A stretch of DNA of 64,000 nucleotides, from assembly GCA_945879115.1 (NCBI GenBank), contig CAMDUR010000004.1, positions 1 through 64,000 of the forward strand, read 5' to 3'. Source of the stretch: Polynucleobacter meluiroseus. GTDB taxonomy: Bacteria; Pseudomonadota; Gammaproteobacteria; Burkholderiales; Burkholderiaceae. Under the pieces are notes generated by a model that saw only the letters and a list, made by a program, of their open reading frames with translations, was not told where the DNA came from and did no database searches. Every line of letters begins with the position of its first letter. The stretch's first letter is position 1. This document shows positions 49,063 to 58,307 of the stretch, in pieces. The position numbers and the translations under genes are program-made.

Positions 49063-49983
49063 TTATTCTAGGTTTTGCACTTGTTCACGCATTTGCTCTA
49101 TCAACAATTTCATTTCGATAGAAGCATCACTGCTTTCTTGAGACACTGACTTTGAACCCAAAGTATTTGCTTCACGGTTAAGCTCTTGCATCAAGAAATC
49201 CAATCTTTTACCCACAGGACCGCCTTTGATCAATGCTGCCTCAACAACATCCAAGTGGGTTTTTAAACGACTTAGCTCTTCAGCAACGTCAATGCGAACA
49301 CCATAAAGAACGACTTCTTGCTTGATCCTATCTGAAATATCAGCTTTAGAATTGGCGTGGCCTTGCGCATCGATTCCGGTCAGTATCTCAGTCAACCTCT
49401 CAGAGAGCTTGGCTTGATGAGCGGTAACAATCGTTGGGATCAAGGGCTCTATTTTGGCAACAATCGATCTGATGCCATTAACGCGCTCCATCAGCACGCC
49501 ACGCAAAGCCAAACCTTCTTCTTGACGACTCAGTTTGAGTGCCTTCACAGCTTCAGAAGATGCTTCTACCGTAGCAATGCGCCAAAACTCATCATTCGAC
49601 TTAGATTCATTCAAGATGCCGGGCCAACGTAGTATTTCACCCATTCTCAGGGTTCCTGCATTGGGCATCTCTTTTAATACAGCGGCTTCCAGCGCTTTTA
49701 AAACGATGAGAGCCTCAGGATTGAGTAAATCTGATGGCGCTTGGATAGCAGAGGCCTCGCGCTGGATATTGATTCGGAACTCAACCTTGCCTCTAGAGAG
49801 CTGTTTTGTAACTATCTCCCTAATGGCCATCTCAGAGGATCTGCACTCTTCGGGCGAACGTATGTTCAAATCTAGGAAACGACTATTCACAGAGCGGCAT
49901 TCCACCGCTACAGTTGCATAGACACCGCCACCCAGATCTAATTGTCTGGAGGCACTACCAAAACCGGTCATACTTTCTATCAT
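49063..49983 (-). CDS. yicC: YicC family endoribonuclease-like protein
   Basis: A 306-residue protein of the YicC/YloC family, reported as an endoribonuclease active in RNA turnover. The start ATG 49983 gives MIESMTGFGSASRQLDLGGG, the conserved N terminus. The C-terminal block GGPVGKRLDFLMQELNREAN then KSVSQESSDASIEMKLLIEQ is the other signature. The frame stays open further upstream but would cover the rph start. The divergent rph gene is only 22 bases away. Confidence 0.93.
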   Translation of the reverse strand: MIESMTGFGSASRQLDLGGGVYATVAVECRSVNSRFLDLNIRSPEECRSSEMAIREIVTKQLSRGKVEFRINIQREASAIQAPSDLLNPEALIVLKALEAAVLKEMPNAGTLRMGEILRWPGILNESKSNDEFWRIATVEASSEAVKALKLSRQEEGLALRGVLMERVNGIRSIVAKIEPLIPTIVTAHQAKLSERLTEILTGIDAQGHANSKADISDRIKQEVVLYGVRIDVAEELSRLKTHLDVVEAALIKGGPVGKRLDFLMQELNREANTLGSKSVSQESSDASIEMKLLIEQMREQVQNLE

Positions 49984-50005
49984 CCTTCCATTGTAAAGTC
50001 CTATC

Positions 50006-50737
50006 ATGACAATATCCAAACGCCCTAGTAATCGAAACCCTGAAAATTTACGCCCAATCAAGATAACTCGAGGCTTTACCAAGCACGCAGAGGGCTCCGT
50101 CCTTGTCCAATTTGGTGATACACACGTGCTTTGCACAGCCTCTATCCTTGAAAAAGTGCCTCCCCACAAAAAGGGAAGCGGTGAAGGATGGGTTACAGCT
50201 GAATATGGCATGCTGCCAAGGGCTACCCATACCCGCAGCGACCGAGAGGCTGCCAGAGGTAAGCAAAGCGGGCGAACTCAAGAAATCCAGCGTTTGATTG
50301 GTCGCTCTATGAGAAGTATTTTTGATCTCAAGCTTTTAGGAGAGAGAACAATCCATCTAGATTGCGATGTTCTTCAGGCTGATGGTGGCACGCGCACAGC
50401 AGCCATCACAGGTGCATTTGTGGCTGCAAGAGATGCGGTCAATCAATTACTTGAAAAGAAACTTATTACGACGGATCCTATTAAGGATCATGTGGCCGCT
50501 ATTTCGGTTGGAATCTACCAAGGTACACCTGTTCTTGATCTGGATTACGCAGAGGACTCCTCTTGCGATACAGATATGAATGTGGTCATGACTGGTCAAG
50601 GTGGCATGATTGAAGTGCAAGGCACTGCAGAGGGGGCCGCTTTTTCTAGAAAAGAATTAGATGCTCTTTTAAGCTTGGCTGAAAAAGGTATCCAAGAATT
50701 AGTGTCATTACAAAAATCTGCTTTAACTGAAAAATAA
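50006..50737 (+). CDS. rph: Ribonuclease PH
   Basis: A 243-residue phosphorolytic 3'-5' exoribonuclease that trims tRNA 3' ends. Seen: [50 protein letters not shown] and [15 protein letters not shown], with [20 protein letters not shown] in the active site. Full length, with no sign of the frameshift known in some strains of E. coli. It overlaps rdgB by one base (TAATG), so the two are coupled. Confidence 0.97.
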   Translation: MTISKRPSNRNPENLRPIKITRGFTKHAEGSVLVQFGDTHVLCTASILEKVPPHKKGSGEGWVTAEYGMLPRATHTRSDREAARGKQSGRTQEIQRLIGRSMRSIFDLKLLGERTIHLDCDVLQADGGTRTAAITGAFVAARDAVNQLLEKKLITTDPIKDHVAAISVGIYQGTPVLDLDYAEDSSCDTDMNVVMTGQGGMIEVQGTAEGAAFSRKELDALLSLAEKGIQELVSLQKSALTEK

Positions 50738-51348
50738 TGTCTCACAGAAAAATAGTCTTAGCCTCGAATAATGCCGGGAAGGTTCAAGAATTCAATACCC
50801 TCTTGATGCCTCTTGGAATTGAAGTGATTCCACAAGGACTGTTGGGTATCCCATCTTGTGAAGAACCCTTCCCCACCTTTATTGAGAACGCTATTATCAA
50901 AGCTAGGCACGCTAGCAAATTGAGTGGCTTGCCAGCACTGGCAGATGACTCGGGTATTTGTGTTGATGCCTTAGGAGGGCTTCCAGGCGTTTTATCTGCC
51001 AGGTTTGCTCTGAGTGATCAAAAGAGAGATCCTAGTGATGCGGATAACAATGCGCTATTAGTTCAGAAGCTATTAGCATGTACACAGCGTCAAGCTCATT
51101 TCACATGCACCCTTGTTTTTTTAGAATCTGAAGTGGACCCTGAGCCACTGATTTCTGTGGGTCATTGGTATGGTGAAATTTTAGAAAATCCCCAGGGTTC
51201 CTCGGGATTTGGTTATGACCCCCTCTTTTGGGTTCCGGGGTTACAAAAAACAGCTGCTCAAATGAGCTCCGAAGAAAAGAATCAAGTCAGTCATCGGGGT
51301 CAAGCTCTTCGAAAGCTTCTCGCTCAGCTACCAAAAAAAATAGTCTAA
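50737..51348 (+). CDS. rdgB: XTP/dITP diphosphatase
   Basis: A 203-residue Ham1-family house-cleaning enzyme that hydrolyses dITP, XTP and ITP to monophosphates. Seen: LASNNAGKVQEFNTLL (6-21), TFIENAIIKARHAS, LADDSGICVDALGGLPGVLS with the catalytic Asp, GSSGFGYDPLFWVPG and SHRGQALRKL. The ATG overlaps the rph stop by one base. hemW follows after 15 bases. rph-rdgB-hemW is a common Burkholderiales order. Confidence 0.97.
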   Translation: MSHRKIVLASNNAGKVQEFNTLLMPLGIEVIPQGLLGIPSCEEPFPTFIENAIIKARHASKLSGLPALADDSGICVDALGGLPGVLSARFALSDQKRDPSDADNNALLVQKLLACTQRQAHFTCTLVFLESEVDPEPLISVGHWYGEILENPQGSSGFGYDPLFWVPGLQKTAAQMSSEEKNQVSHRGQALRKLLAQLPKKIV

Positions 51349-51363
51349 TTTTTAAATTAATTA

Positions 51364-52590
51364 ATGCCTAACCTTTTAACTGCTTTGCCGCCCTTGTCAC
51401 TTTACGTGCACATTCCTTGGTGCATTAAAAAGTGTCCTTATTGTGATTTCAATTCGCATCAAATCAAAGATGTAAATAGTGATCCTGCTGGCGAGGTGAA
51501 GATTAAATTTGACGGCATTATTTCTGAGCCTGCCAAAAAACAGGGCTTTGATGAGCAGCGCTATTTAGAAGCTTTAAAGATTGATCTTCAAAGCGTTCTA
51601 CCCAAAGTATGGGGACGTCGTATACATACCATCTTTATCGGAGGTGGTACACCAAGCTTACTATCAGAACAAGGCTTGGATCAATTACTGTCAGATATTC
51701 GAGCGCTTCTGCCTGTGAATGCTGATGCAGAAATCACCATGGAAGCCAACCCTGGCACATTTGAAATTGAGAAATTTAAAAGTTACGCCAAGAGTGGCGT
51801 TAATCGAATTTCATTAGGTATTCAAAGTTTTGATGATGACAAGCTAAAAGCTTTAGGACGTATTCATGACGGCGCTCAAGCACAAGAGGCAGTTAGGTCA
51901 GCCCTAGAATTATTTGATCAAGTGAATCTTGATTTAATGTATGCACTACCGGGTCAAACCATGGATGGTGCATTGGCTGATATTCGACAAGCGATCAGTT
52001 TTAATCCAGCTCATATTTCTCTTTATCACCTCACCTTAGAGCCCAATACTCTATTTGCAAAATACCCGCCCGTGCTACCCGATGATGACAGCGCCTTTGA
52101 GATGTTAGATGCCTTAATAGCTGAGTTAGATTCAGCTGGTTATGGTCGTTATGAAGTATCTGCGTATGCCAAAAGTGGGCATCGATGCCAACACAATTTG
52201 AATTATTGGCAGTTTGGTGACTACATTGGTATTGGCGCAGGTGCTCACGGCAAGATTTCAGCTCACAACCAAATCGCTAGACAAACCAATGAGCGTCACC
52301 CAGACAGCTATATGGATAAGATTTTCAATCAAGGTCATGCATTGATCGAAGAAAGACTACTCGATAAAGATGATTTGCCTTTTGAGTACATGCTCAACGT
52401 CTTAAGACTAACTGATGGGGTACCTAGTCATCAATTTAAAGAAAGAACCGGTCAGGAGATTGCTGCTATCAACAGCATGATGGAGCAAGCTCTTAAAAAG
52501 GGACTTTTAGATGAGGATCCAAGGTTTATCAAACCCTCCGCTCTTGGGCTTCAATATCTGAATGATTTACAAATGCTGTTTTTAAAGTAA
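51364..52590 (+). CDS. hemW: Radical SAM family heme chaperone HemW
   Basis: A 408-residue HemN-like protein. Iron-sulfur motif HIPWCIKKCPYC (Cys20, 24, 27) is followed by DFNSH. It lacks the fourth cysteine and the N-terminal RYTSYPT segment of HemN, so it is assigned as HemW, a heme-inserting protein, not coproporphyrinogen oxidase. An insertion of about 30 residues (about 33-62) lengthens the N-terminal part. Motifs IFIGGGTPSLL, NPGTFE, RISLGIQSFDD and YEVSAYAKSGHRCQHNLNYW are typical. It is downstream of rdgB by 15 bases. Confidence 0.93.
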   Translation: MPNLLTALPPLSLYVHIPWCIKKCPYCDFNSHQIKDVNSDPAGEVKIKFDGIISEPAKKQGFDEQRYLEALKIDLQSVLPKVWGRRIHTIFIGGGTPSLLSEQGLDQLLSDIRALLPVNADAEITMEANPGTFEIEKFKSYAKSGVNRISLGIQSFDDDKLKALGRIHDGAQAQEAVRSALELFDQVNLDLMYALPGQTMDGALADIRQAISFNPAHISLYHLTLEPNTLFAKYPPVLPDDDSAFEMLDALIAELDSAGYGRYEVSAYAKSGHRCQHNLNYWQFGDYIGIGAGAHGKISAHNQIARQTNERHPDSYMDKIFNQGHALIEERLLDKDDLPFEYMLNVLRLTDGVPSHQFKERTGQEIAAINSMMEQALKKGLLDEDPRFIKPSALGLQYLNDLQMLFLK

Positions 52591-52626
52591 TTTTTAATTG
52601 AGCTTGTTTTGTTCGATTTTTGAGCG

Positions 52627-52661
52627 TAAAAAAACCTCCCAAGCATTTCTACTGGGAGGTT
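52627..52661 (-). terminator. Terminator downstream of tRNA-Ser
   Basis: AACCTCCC (52633-52640) pairs with GGGAGGTT (52654-52661), 8 bp with a 13-base loop. On the minus strand it is followed by seven Ts. It lies 8 bases beyond the tRNA-Ser 3' end and would end its transcript. On the plus strand it is also 37 bases past the hemW stop but has no T-run. Confidence 0.85.
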
Positions 52662-52669
52662 CTAAATTT

Positions 52670-52759
52670 TGGCGGAAGCTGTGAGATTCGAACTCACGGA
52701 GGACTCGCATCCTCGGCAGTTTTCAAGACTGCTGCATTCAACCACTCTGCCAAGCTTCC
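52670..52759 (-). tRNA. tRNA-Ser (anticodon TGA)
   Basis: A 90-base class II tRNA with encoded CCA (52670-52672). Acceptor GGAAGCT pairs with AGCTTCC. The anticodon stem CAGT/ACTG holds loop CTTGAAA with anticodon TGA. It has a long variable arm CGAGGATGCGAGTCCTC and T-arm GTGAGTTCGAATCTCAC. It is on the strand opposite to hemW and pgi and ends in a clear terminator. Confidence 0.97.
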
Positions 52760-52844
52760 AAAACAGCGGTAATTATAGGGTCATCTTTAGCTATCTGTCG
52801 ATTTTTTTCCTTTTTTTGCCATTTGACCTTGTTAGAATCTATAA

Positions 52845-54302
52845 ATGTCTAAATTAATTAGCGCCACAGGCCTTACCCTAGATACGGCATATCAAAATAT
52901 CACTGACAAGGAAATGAGTCAGCTGATAGAAATGGCTATTTCAAAAGGGACCCTAAAAAAACGTGACAGCCTTTTTGCAGGTAATAGTATTAATCAATCA
53001 GAAAATAGAGCAGCTCTTCATCCTGCCCTAAGAAATATTTCTGATCAAGCCATGTTTGTTGATGGCGAAGATGTCATGCCTTTGGTTAAATCTGTATGGC
53101 AACGTATTGAAGGATTCTGCAATCAGCTCATTGGTATTACTGATGTGATCTGCTTAGGTATCGGCGGATCTGACTGGGGCCCTCGTTTGGTATGTGATGC
53201 GCTTCATCAAATCAACCCTCAAGATGGTAAAGCGATCCGCCTTCACTTTGTAGCTAACGTTGACAGCGCAGAATTAGCAAATGCTCTGTCAAAAGCTCAA
53301 CCACATAGCACTCGAGTCATCATTACATCTAAGACCTTTACCACGTTAGAAACTATCAGAAATGCTCAAACTGTTATTAATTGGTTAAAGACTAATCAAA
53401 TAAGTTCAACTCAGTTAAAACAATATTTAATTGCGGTCACTGCCAATCCAGCAGCAGCAGAAAAGTTTGGTATCGCCCCAGAAAATATTTATCCATTCTG
53501 GGAATGGGTGGGGGGTCGGTTCTCAGTTTGGTCAGCAGTAGGCTTACCGATTGCTATTAAGTATGGCTTTGGGACTTTCAAAAAGTTTTTATCAGGCGCT
53601 CATGCCATGGATCAGCATTTTGTCAATGCTCCAGCTGCTGACAACATGCCTTTGATACTTGCTTTAACCCTCATACATAATCAGAAAAAACATAAAATCA
53701 CAGCAAAAGCGATTGTTCCTTATGCTCATGCCTTGAGATTTTTTCCTGAATGGCTCCAACAACTAGAAATGGAAAGCCACGGCAAGAGTATTACTAATGA
53801 TGGTTCAAGTTGTGACCCAACTTCTCCAGTTGTGTTTGGTAGTGCAGGCAGTAATTCTCAGCATAGCTACTTTCAGATGCTGCACCAAGGTAATCAAATT
53901 ATTCCCGTTGACTTCATTGCCATTAAAGAACCCATGAGTGATCTTCCTGAAGCCAAAGAACACCACCAATCTTTAATTGCCAATTGCTTAGCCCAAGCCC
54001 AAGCACTAGCTAATGGCTCAAAAGAAGAATTTGCCTATGACTCCTGTCCTGGTGGTCGCCCTAGCAACTTGATCTGGGTTGATCGATTAGATGCTTTTCA
54101 CTTAGGTGCTTTGTTAGCTCTTTATGAACATCGAGCGCTATGTTTGGGAGCTATTTGGAATCTCAATAGCTTTGATCAACCAGGTGTAGAGCTAGGTAAA
54201 AAATTAGCTAAGCCAATCCAATCAGCTTTGAAGGGTGATAACCCATCTCTTCAGGGCATCGACAGCATCACGGCATCCAGAATTAATTGGTTGAACTCTT
54301 AA
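52845..54302 (+). CDS. pgi: Glucose-6-phosphate isomerase
   Basis: A 485-residue isomerase of glucose-6-phosphate and fructose-6-phosphate. Motifs are complete: ENRAALHPALR, IGGSDWGPRLV, SKTFTTLET, WVGGRFSVWSAVGLPI, ESHGKSITNDG, SNSQHSYFQMLHQG with the catalytic His, and NSFDQPGVELGKKLA. It is about 60 residues shorter than the usual 545-550, with the N-terminal part before ENRAALH most reduced. The ATG has no Shine-Dalgarno sequence; TAGAAT six bases upstream could be a -10 element for a leaderless message. The next gene starts 57 bases after the stop. Confidence 0.94.
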   Translation: MSKLISATGLTLDTAYQNITDKEMSQLIEMAISKGTLKKRDSLFAGNSINQSENRAALHPALRNISDQAMFVDGEDVMPLVKSVWQRIEGFCNQLIGITDVICLGIGGSDWGPRLVCDALHQINPQDGKAIRLHFVANVDSAELANALSKAQPHSTRVIITSKTFTTLETIRNAQTVINWLKTNQISSTQLKQYLIAVTANPAAAEKFGIAPENIYPFWEWVGGRFSVWSAVGLPIAIKYGFGTFKKFLSGAHAMDQHFVNAPAADNMPLILALTLIHNQKKHKITAKAIVPYAHALRFFPEWLQQLEMESHGKSITNDGSSCDPTSPVVFGSAGSNSQHSYFQMLHQGNQIIPVDFIAIKEPMSDLPEAKEHHQSLIANCLAQAQALANGSKEEFAYDSCPGGRPSNLIWVDRLDAFHLGALLALYEHRALCLGAIWNLNSFDQPGVELGKKLAKPIQSALKGDNPSLQGIDSITASRINWLNS

Positions 54303-54358
54303 TTGACGATCCCGCTGATTCTGCATTCGTCTTAACTAACTCAAAACGGTATATCTCC

Positions 54359-55744
54359 ATGGAACTATCAGCATCAATTTTTAAAGCTTATGACATTCGT
54401 GGTGTTATTGATAAAACTTTAGATCCATCTATCGCTCGATTGATCGGGCAGTCCTTTGGTAGCGCAGTCCGCGACCTTGGAGAAAAGATCTGCGTTGTGG
54501 GGCGTGATGGTCGACTATCAGGTCCCGAGCTCATGCAGGGCCTTACAGAGGGTTTGCAGTCAGTTGGTATTGATGTGATTGACCTAGGGGTTGTAGCAAC
54601 GCCAATGGTTTATTTTGGAACTAATATTTTAATTAATGGCCAACAGGCCAAGTCAGGCATCATGATTACGGGTAGTCATAACCCACCTGACTACAACGGT
54701 TTCAAAATGGTTTTAGGTGGTGCCGCTATTTATGGCGAACAGATCCAAGCCTTACGTGAGCGCATCGTTCAAAAGCAATTTGCAACAGGTTCAGGTCATC
54801 GATCTGAATACAACATCTTCCCTGAGTACCTTCAAAGAATCATTGGCGACGTTAAGCTAAAACGTAAAATGAAAATTGCAATTGATTGCGGTAATGGTGT
54901 TGGTGGCGCTTTTGCTGGTCGATTGTTTAGAGAGTTGGGTTGCGAGGTAGAAGAGTTATTCTGCGAAGTCGATGGCACCTTCCCCAACCACCATCCAGAT
55001 CCAGCGCATGTCGAAAATCTCCAGGACTTAATTAAGAACCTTCAAACTACTGATAATGAGCTAGGGCTTGCGTTTGATGGTGACGCTGATCGATTGGGTG
55101 TAGTGACCAAAGATGGTCAAGTTATTTTCCCAGATCGACAAATGATGTTATTCGCTAAGGATGTTTTATCAAGACACCCTGGTGCGCAGATTATTTATGA
55201 TGTGAAATGCACTCGTAATCTAGCTACATATATCAAAGAAGCTGGTGGCGAGCCTTTGATGTGGAAAACAGGCCACTCATTAGTCAAAGCAAAGCTGAAA
55301 GAAACTGGTGCTCCACTAGCTGGAGAAATGAGCGGTCATATTTTCTTTAAAGATCGTTGGTATGGCTTTGATGATGGACTCTATACAGGCGCTAGACTTT
55401 TAGAGATCTTGAGTTCAGAAAAAGATCCTAATGCCACCTTGAATAATTTACCTAATGCTCTTTGCACCCCTGAGTTACAAATGCCTTGTGCTGAAGGTGA
55501 AGCATTTACATTGCTGGAAAAAATTAAAGCAAGCGCAAAATTTCCAAGTGCCGAGTCTATTAATACCATCGATGGTGTTCGGGTTGAATATGCAGATGGC
55601 TTTGGCTTAGCTCGACCATCTAATACGACGCCTATTGTTGTGATGCGCTTTGAAGCAGATTCCGAAGAAGCCATTCAACGCATCCAGAATGAATTCAAAC
55701 AAGCATTTTTAGCAATTAAACCTGAGGCTAAACTGCCGTTTTAA
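54359..55744 (+). CDS. Phosphomannomutase/phosphoglucomutase
   Basis: A 461-residue alpha-D-phosphohexomutase of the AlgC/ManB type that interconverts hexose-1- and hexose-6-phosphates for sugar nucleotides and glycogen or envelope glycans. Seen: IFKAYDIRGV (7-16), the phosphoserine loop GIMITGSHNPPDYNGFKM, metal-binding LAFDGDADRLGVV and substrate motif AGEMSGHIFF. The start ATG 54359 gives the conserved MELSASIFKAYDIRG; the open frame reaches back into pgi but is not conserved. It ends 24 bases before a strong terminator shared with panD. Confidence 0.95.
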   Translation: MELSASIFKAYDIRGVIDKTLDPSIARLIGQSFGSAVRDLGEKICVVGRDGRLSGPELMQGLTEGLQSVGIDVIDLGVVATPMVYFGTNILINGQQAKSGIMITGSHNPPDYNGFKMVLGGAAIYGEQIQALRERIVQKQFATGSGHRSEYNIFPEYLQRIIGDVKLKRKMKIAIDCGNGVGGAFAGRLFRELGCEVEELFCEVDGTFPNHHPDPAHVENLQDLIKNLQTTDNELGLAFDGDADRLGVVTKDGQVIFPDRQMMLFAKDVLSRHPGAQIIYDVKCTRNLATYIKEAGGEPLMWKTGHSLVKAKLKETGAPLAGEMSGHIFFKDRWYGFDDGLYTGARLLEILSSEKDPNATLNNLPNALCTPELQMPCAEGEAFTLLEKIKASAKFPSAESINTIDGVRVEYADGFGLARPSNTTPIVVMRFEADSEEAIQRIQNEFKQAFLAIKPEAKLPF

Positions 55745-55767
55745 TAATTGCTTACTAATTTAGTCAT

Positions 55768-55796
55768 TAAAAAAAGCAGCCTAGGCTGCTTTTTTA
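55768..55796. terminator. Bidirectional terminator between the phosphomutase gene and panD
   Basis: The palindrome AGCAGCC-TA-GGCTGCT sits between an A-run and a T-run, giving a long stem with T-tracts on both strands. It lies 23 bases after the phosphomutase stop (+) and 15 bases after the panD stop (-), so it can serve both convergent genes. Confidence 0.92.
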
Positions 55797-55811
55797 ATAC
55801 TTGTAAATTGT

Positions 55812-56180
55812 TCAAAGTGTAATTTTTTTAATTTCTTTGATCTTATTCTTCTCATTCACCAAAATAATCTTAGGGATAAATGTCTTGGCATCAGCTTCAC
55901 TCATGCCACCATAGGTACAAATAATTAATAAGTCCCCAACATGAGCTTTACGAGCAGCAGCGCCATTTAAAGAAATAGCTCCCGATCCTCTAGCTGCTTT
56001 AATGATGTAGGTAGAAAAGCGTTCGCCATTATTGATGTTATAAAGCTCAATCCTTTCATACTCACGCATACCAGCAGCATCCATTAGATCTTCATCGATA
56101 CCACATGAGCCCTCGTACTCAAGATCGGCCTCAGTCACCGTTACACGGTGCAATTTGGCGCGCAGCATAATTCTTTGCAT
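55812..56180 (-). CDS. panD: Aspartate 1-decarboxylase proenzyme
   Basis: A 122-residue pyruvoyl enzyme producing beta-alanine for pantothenate. The self-cleavage site is Gly24-Ser25 in YEGSCGIDEDL; Ser25 becomes the pyruvoyl group. Other motifs are MLRAKLHRVTVT, NGERFSTYIIKA and SGAISLNGAAARKAHVGD. The length is normal. It is divergent from nadA with a 114-base gap. It ends at the bidirectional terminator. Confidence 0.97.
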   Translation of the reverse strand: MQRIMLRAKLHRVTVTEADLEYEGSCGIDEDLMDAAGMREYERIELYNINNGERFSTYIIKAARGSGAISLNGAAARKAHVGDLLIICTYGGMSEADAKTFIPKIILVNEKNKIKEIKKITL

Positions 56181-56294
56181 AAACTCTCCTTCGGGAGCAA
56201 ATTCTACCCTGATAGCCCAAGCTAAGACCTAAAAATTGTTCTTAAAAGCTTTTGATTTAGGGGCGAGAGTAAAAATTGCCTTAATATCCATAGT

Positions 56295-57407
56295 ATGACA
56301 AAAGAATTATTTGACTATCCAAAACAAGATGCATCAGGCGCAACCTGCGTCGCTCAAGCCTGGGCAAAAGTTCCGCCCTCTTTGAATAAAGATGAAAAAC
56401 ATCAAATAATTCAATCAATTAAGAGTGCACTGATCAAACAAAATGCGGTTTTAGTGGCTCACTACTATGTGGATGGTGATATTCAGGACTTGGCTTGGGA
56501 GACTGGTGGCTTTGTTGCTGACTCTTTGGAGATGGCCAAATTTGGAAAAAACCACTCAGCACAAAAATTAATCATCGCTGGCGTCAAGTTCATGGGTGAA
56601 AGCGCCAAAATATTAAGTCCAGAAAAAACAGTATTAATGCCAGATTTGGATGCTACCTGCTCATTGGATTTAGGTTGTCCCGCGGATGACTTTATTAAGT
56701 TTTGTGATGCTCACCCAGATCGTGAAGTTGTGGTTTACGCCAACACCAGCGCTGCTGTTAAAGCGAGAGCTGACTGGATGGTCACCAGCTCATGTGCTTT
56801 AGCGATTGCTCATCATTTAAAGGAACAAGGTAAAAAGATTCTATGGGCTCCGGATAGACATCTTGGCCGCTACATACAAGATCAAACGGGTGCTGATATG
56901 TTGCTTTGGGAAGGCCATTGCATTGTTCATGATGAATTTAAAGGAATTGAACTTGAGACTCTAAAATCCAAGCATCCAGATGCCATGATTTTAGTTCACC
57001 CAGAGTCTCCGGCACACGTAGTCGATTTAGCGGATGTTGTAGGTTCAACATCAGCCATGATCAAAGCGGTGGTTGAAGGGACAGCAAAAGAATATATTGT
57101 TGCTACCGATAAAGGTATCTTGCATCGCATGCGCCAACTAGCACCTGAAAAAATACTGATTGAAGCACCTACTGCTGGTAATAGTGCCACCTGTAAGAGT
57201 TGTGCGCATTGCCCTTGGATGGCTATGAATGGTCTTCAAGGCATTCTGGATTGTTTAACCAAGCAGTCTGGGGAGATTTTTATTGATGAAGATGTTCGGA
57301 TTAAAGCAAAAATTTGTATTGAGAAAATGTTGGATTTCACAGCTAATCATCCAGAGCTATTAGCAAAAGCACAGCATGGCTTTGTTAAGCATATCGGCGC
57401 CGCTTAA
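56295..57407 (+). CDS. nadA: Quinolinate synthase
   Basis: A 370-residue [4Fe-4S] enzyme making quinolinate from iminoaspartate and dihydroxyacetone phosphate in NAD synthesis. Cluster cysteines are seen in [22 protein letters not shown] and [12 protein letters not shown]. Other motifs are [27 protein letters not shown] and LIHPE-like [11 protein letters not shown]. The upstream 114 bases hold no clear Shine-Dalgarno; a CCTAAA/TTTAGG inverted repeat is present. nadC follows after 19 bases; nadB is convergent with nadC. Confidence 0.96.
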   Translation: MTKELFDYPKQDASGATCVAQAWAKVPPSLNKDEKHQIIQSIKSALIKQNAVLVAHYYVDGDIQDLAWETGGFVADSLEMAKFGKNHSAQKLIIAGVKFMGESAKILSPEKTVLMPDLDATCSLDLGCPADDFIKFCDAHPDREVVVYANTSAAVKARADWMVTSSCALAIAHHLKEQGKKILWAPDRHLGRYIQDQTGADMLLWEGHCIVHDEFKGIELETLKSKHPDAMILVHPESPAHVVDLADVVGSTSAMIKAVVEGTAKEYIVATDKGILHRMRQLAPEKILIEAPTAGNSATCKSCAHCPWMAMNGLQGILDCLTKQSGEIFIDEDVRIKAKICIEKMLDFTANHPELLAKAQHGFVKHIGAA

Positions 57408-57426
57408 GTAGGTAAATTTAAAATTG

Positions 57427-58290
57427 ATGTTTGATCACAACGAAACTCTTCTCCAAGCACGCGAGCGTAATATCAAAGATGCTTTATTTGAAGATATTGG
57501 CACAGGTGACTGGACCGCCCTGCTTGTACCAAATGACTCTCCGGTTAAAGCGACATTAACAGTTAGGCAAAACGCTGTTCTTTGTGGTCAAGCATGGTTT
57601 GAGGGCTGCCTTTTTGCACTTGATTCGCAAGCCTCTATTCAATGGCATTACAAAGAAGGCGCTGAGATGAGTGCCAATTCAATCGTTTGCGAAATAACTG
57701 CCCACCCAAGAGCACTTTTATCTGCTGAACGACCTGCTATTAACTTTCTCCAGACACTCTCTTGGACGGCAACTACAACTCGAGAGCACGTCAAAGCTAT
57801 TGCGGGAGCCAGCCCAAATGAGAATGGCTGCGCTGTACTTGATACAAGAAAAACCATTCCCGGCCTAAGGCAAGCGCAAAAATATGCTGTAACTGTTGGT
57901 GGTGGTCAAAACCAACGTTTAGCACTTTGGCATGGCATCCTTATAAAAGAAAACCATATTGCAGCTGCAGGTGGTGTTACAGCCGCATTTAAAGCTGCTG
58001 TAGCGCTTCAATCAGGCGTTGATATCCAAATAGAGGTTGAATCAATCAAAGAGCTTCAAGAGGCTCTAGCGGCTGGCGCTAAGAATATCTTGATTGATAA
58101 CTTTACTTTGGAAAAAATGAGGGAGGCTGTTGCAATTGCTGCAGGGTCTGCACTTTTAGAAGCCTCTGGCGGAGTTAGCTTAGAACAATTAAGAGCCATC
58201 GCTGCCACAGGGGTGGATCGCATCTCAATTGGTAAATTAACTAAAGATGTAATTGCTGTTGATTATTCTTTACGTGTTCTAGATATCTAA
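57427..58290 (+). CDS. nadC: Nicotinate-nucleotide pyrophosphorylase (carboxylating)
   Basis: A 287-residue quinolinate phosphoribosyltransferase that makes nicotinate mononucleotide from quinolinate and PRPP, the step after NadA. Motifs: DIGTGDWTA, LSAERPAINFLQTLS, LDTRKTIPGLRQAQKYAVTV with substrate Arg/Lys, IKENHIAAAGG and IEVESIKELQEA. ATG 57427 is chosen; a TTG one codon earlier is in frame. It lies 19 bases after nadA and is convergent with nadB. Confidence 0.96.
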   Translation: MFDHNETLLQARERNIKDALFEDIGTGDWTALLVPNDSPVKATLTVRQNAVLCGQAWFEGCLFALDSQASIQWHYKEGAEMSANSIVCEITAHPRALLSAERPAINFLQTLSWTATTTREHVKAIAGASPNENGCAVLDTRKTIPGLRQAQKYAVTVGGGQNQRLALWHGILIKENHIAAAGGVTAAFKAAVALQSGVDIQIEVESIKELQEALAAGAKNILIDNFTLEKMREAVAIAAGSALLEASGGVSLEQLRAIAATGVDRISIGKLTKDVIAVDYSLRVLDI

Positions 58291-58307
58291 GCAACTGGCA
58301 TTTTTAG

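Noticed and set aside
49063..50211. Longer yicC reading frame reaching 50211
   Set aside because: It would cover the rph start; the conserved family N terminus MIESMTGFG begins at 49983.
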